Source: Candidatus Melainabacteria bacterium
GTDB lineage: Bacteria; Cyanobacteriota; Vampirovibrionia; Obscuribacterales; Obscuribacteraceae
NCBI GenBank assembly: GCA_016209785.1
Contig: JACQVM010000044.1
Coordinates: 1 to 6,716, forward strand
Direction of reading: 5' to 3'
DNA length: 6,716 bases
The translations under genes were made by a program, and so were the position numbers. Positions 5,708 to 6,716 of the stretch are shown one piece after another; the stretch's first letter is position 1, and each line of letters starts with the position of its first letter. The notes beneath the pieces were generated by a model. It ran no database searches and was not told the origin of the DNA. It worked only from the letters and a program-made list of their open reading frames with translations.

Positions 5708-6241
5708 GTGGTACGTAGGAGGACGTTAAGTTCACAAGAAAGCGTTGCCAAGCTCAAGGCAGTTCTTACCTGCGAGATTGGCAGGTGTGCAGGCAGCAAG
5801 CATAAGGTTGTAACACCTGCAGACGTAGCTCGTGTGCTGCTGCCGCTAGCGCGTGAGTTGAGAGCAGGTCGCTTTTGCTCAGAACAAGAGGTTCTGCTGG
5901 TCTTTTGCACAGCAGATGTGTTGGAGAGCCTGCATCGAAATTGCTTAAACCGATACTGGTTCTTGAGTGTTCTTTATGGTGCTTGTTCGGGTGCCAAAGG
6001 GCTGCCAATTCCTTTGGATGCAGTTGCAAACTCTATCAGCAGATACCGCCAACTCTTACAAGGGCAATACAAAGCATTTGTGGGGGATGTGGATAACCCA
6101 GGTGAACTCCCGGCTTCTCTAGTCCCATATCTGGTCGATGACGGAGTCATAATGCTTTATGGCAACATTCACAATCCAACGTTAGTGTGGAATCCGCTGT
6201 TCAGACCAAGTATTTTCTTAGGTCAAAGCTTGGGAGAGTAG
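5708..6241 (+). CDS. Protein of unknown function, 177 aa, cysteine-rich N-terminal half
   Basis: The protein starts at GTG with a perfect AAGGAGG 5 nt upstream and lies 22 nt after the membrane-protein stop, so it is almost certainly in the same transcript. There is no signal peptide and no clear membrane helix, suggesting a cytoplasmic protein. Residues 10-55 look helical and basic, with Cys22 and Cys27. Residues 60-120 look helical, with Trp84. Residues 125-177 contain more Pro, Gly and Asn and probably form loops or strands. All six cysteines (22, 27, 57, 67, 79, 93) fall in the first 93 residues and none after, which could mean a metal site or redox pairs. I recognise no domain or catalytic motif. 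The gene is followed within 7 nt by a terminator, so it is the last of the set. Confidence 0.8.
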   Translation: MVRRRTLSSQESVAKLKAVLTCEIGRCAGSKHKVVTPADVARVLLPLARELRAGRFCSEQEVLLVFCTADVLESLHRNCLNRYWFLSVLYGACSGAKGLPIPLDAVANSISRYRQLLQGQYKAFVGDVDNPGELPASLVPYLVDDGVIMLYGNIHNPTLVWNPLFRPSIFLGQSLGE

Positions 6242-6247
6242 CACACA

Positions 6248-6292
6248 CTGGGGGCGACTGTCACAGTCGCCCCCAGGCTGATATCATTTTTT
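6248..6292 (+). terminator. Intrinsic terminator of the 4784-6241 operon
   Basis: A perfect 13-bp stem (CTGGGGGCGACTG at 6248-6260 and its complement at 6264-6276) with a 3-nt TCA loop follows the last stop codon by 6 nt. A run of six T is at 6287-6292. The 10-nt gap between stem and T run is longer than usual, but the stem is very strong. Confidence 0.8.
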
Positions 6293-6293
6293 C

Positions 6294-6322
6294 TCGACAC
6301 AGTGTTACCAAAATGGTAATAT
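6294..6322 (+). promoter_or_regulatory. Sigma-70-type promoter of the higB toxin gene
   Basis: TCGACA (6294-6299, 5 of 6 to the -35 consensus) and TAATAT (6317-6322, 4 of 6 to the -10) are exactly 17 bp apart. The -10 is preceded by TGG, an extended -10 element. It starts immediately after the upstream terminator's T run, so the toxin operon needs its own promoter here. The predicted transcript start falls near 6328-6331, at the toxin's first codon. Confidence 0.65.
6305..6319. promoter_or_regulatory. Palindromic operator in the toxin promoter
   Basis: TTACCA-AAA-TGGTAA has perfect 6-bp half-sites and lies within the promoter spacer, overlapping the -10. Bound antitoxin or toxin-antitoxin complex would block RNA polymerase, the usual way HigBA-type operons limit themselves. 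The palindrome is seen directly; the binding protein is inferred. Confidence 0.6.
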
Positions 6323-6328
6323 GGTGTG

Positions 6329-6610
6329 GTGGGCACAGTGAATGCTGAGCGTATACATGAATTTATCAAGCACAATCAACGTGCCACGAAGCCACTTAGA
6401 CGATGGGAAGCTGTTGTTAGAGAGTCTTTGTGGACTAACTTTCGAGATGTCCGGGCTACTTTCAATTCGGCTGACTATGTTGATGGAAAGGTGGTTTTTG
6501 ACATTGGTGGCAACAAGTACAGGTTAGTATCGGTGGTCGATTTCAAAGGGCAGCAAGTAATTGTAAGAAACATTATGACTCACACGGAATATTTATCGAC
6601 ACGAGGCTGA
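6329..6610 (+). CDS. higB: HigB-family type II toxin, predicted mRNA interferase, 93 aa
   Basis: HigB toxins are RelE-fold ribosome-dependent endoribonucleases that cleave mRNA and are neutralised by HigA. The family core is clear here: Phe-Arg-Asp-Val-Arg-Ala-Thr-Phe then Ala-Asp-Tyr-Val (residues 37-51), Val-Val-Phe-Asp-Ile-Gly-Gly-Asn-Lys-Tyr-Arg-Leu (55-66), and Ile-Met-Thr-His-Thr-Glu-Tyr (82-88). The end is slightly unusual, with Leu instead of Asp after the final Tyr and a short Ser-Thr-Arg-Gly tail. Three in-frame GTG codons (6326, 6329, 6338) could start it. I chose 6329 because it aligns without gaps to the typical N-terminus (first Met, short strand, then Glu-Phe of helix 1) and coincides with the predicted transcript start. 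No good ribosome binding site precedes any of them, so the mRNA may be leaderless. The antitoxin should lie downstream. Confidence 0.88.
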   Translation: MGTVNAERIHEFIKHNQRATKPLRRWEAVVRESLWTNFRDVRATFNSADYVDGKVVFDIGGNKYRLVSVVDFKGQQVIVRNIMTHTEYLSTRG

Positions 6611-6664
6611 TTGAATGAATGGAATTAATCCCAGAAGCCCTCCGCTTTCTGTCCCCGCGTAAAA

Positions 6665-6677
6665 GACTCATTGAGTC
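6665..6677. promoter_or_regulatory. 13-bp palindrome between the toxin and the next gene
   Basis: GACTCA-T-TGAGTC has perfect 6-bp half-sites around one base, 22 bp before the candidate antitoxin start. It could be a second operator serving an internal promoter, but no -35/-10 pair is evident. Confidence 0.25.
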
Positions 6678-6698
6678 CGCCCGCGCCGTCAGTAAGCA

Positions 6699-6716
6699 AT
6701 GAAAACGGTTAACAGA
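6699..6716 (+). CDS. Possible start of a HigA-like antitoxin gene, cut by window edge
   Basis: An ATG at 6699 opens a frame reading Met-Lys-Thr-Val-Asn-Arg up to the window end. HigA-type antitoxins normally follow higB directly, and short starts of this kind are seen among them, but six residues prove nothing. It overlaps by ATGA the stop of a 27-codon frame starting at 6619. The 88-nt gap from the toxin stop is long for this family, and only a weak AGTAAG precedes it. Confidence 0.3.

Noticed and set aside
5473..5910. Minus-strand 145-codon frame across the membrane-protein and orphan genes
   Set aside because: It runs antisense to two genes with clear ribosome binding sites in a shared operon; its Ser/Thr/Arg-rich content looks like shadow coding.
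1..6716. CRISPR array, tRNA, rRNA, transposase or insertion-sequence ends
   Set aside because: No regularly spaced direct repeats, no tRNA T-loop or cloverleaf, no ribosomal RNA stretch and no transposase-like protein were found on reading both strands.

Overview
This is a bacterial chromosomal window of moderate G+C content. It holds seven well-supported protein genes, one 25-codon candidate and one edge fragment, with unusually generous spacers. Start sites are mostly preceded by clear Shine-Dalgarno sequences (AAGGAG, AAAGGAG, AAGGAGG). A lipoprotein with serine after the lipobox cysteine and a BacA/YddA-type ABC exporter point to a Gram-negative-type envelope. A cyanobacterial or Melainabacteria-like lineage is a guess from the gene mix (DUF4013, BacA-like ABC half-transporter, HigB). 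No rRNA, tRNA or phylogenetic marker is present to settle it.

Layout. Positions 13-639 (minus) encode a small lipoprotein. A gene-free spacer (640-1048) separates it from a divergently transcribed DUF4013 membrane protein (1049-1777, plus). That gene converges on a 598-residue ABC transporter with fused membrane and ATPase domains (2017-3813, minus). Two long perfect hairpins (1808-1844 and 1937-1995) lie between the convergent genes. Just upstream of the transporter's ribosome binding site are two overlapping, mutually exclusive inverted repeats (3828-3858). Next comes about 0.9 kb with no convincing gene, containing a 9-bp tandem repeat and a 16-bp operator-like dyad.

From 4784 to 6292 there is a compact plus-strand gene set: a secreted Gly/Tyr/His/Cys-rich protein with a duplicated His-Cys unit, a possible 25-residue peptide, a two-helix membrane protein and a 177-residue orphan with six cysteines in its first 93 residues. 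The set ends in a 13-bp hairpin followed by a T run. None of these products is recognised beyond its physical features, so this operon is the best candidate for an undescribed system. One reading is a metal- or surface-related secreted protein with membrane and cytoplasmic partners, but that is inference.

Directly after that terminator is a HigB-family mRNA-interferase toxin gene (6329-6610). It has a well-formed promoter (TCGACA, 17 bp, extended -10 TAATAT) whose spacer contains a palindrome, as expected for an autoregulated toxin-antitoxin operon. The promoter spacing suggests a leaderless toxin mRNA. The partner antitoxin is not inside the window; only a possible start codon at 6699 is visible.
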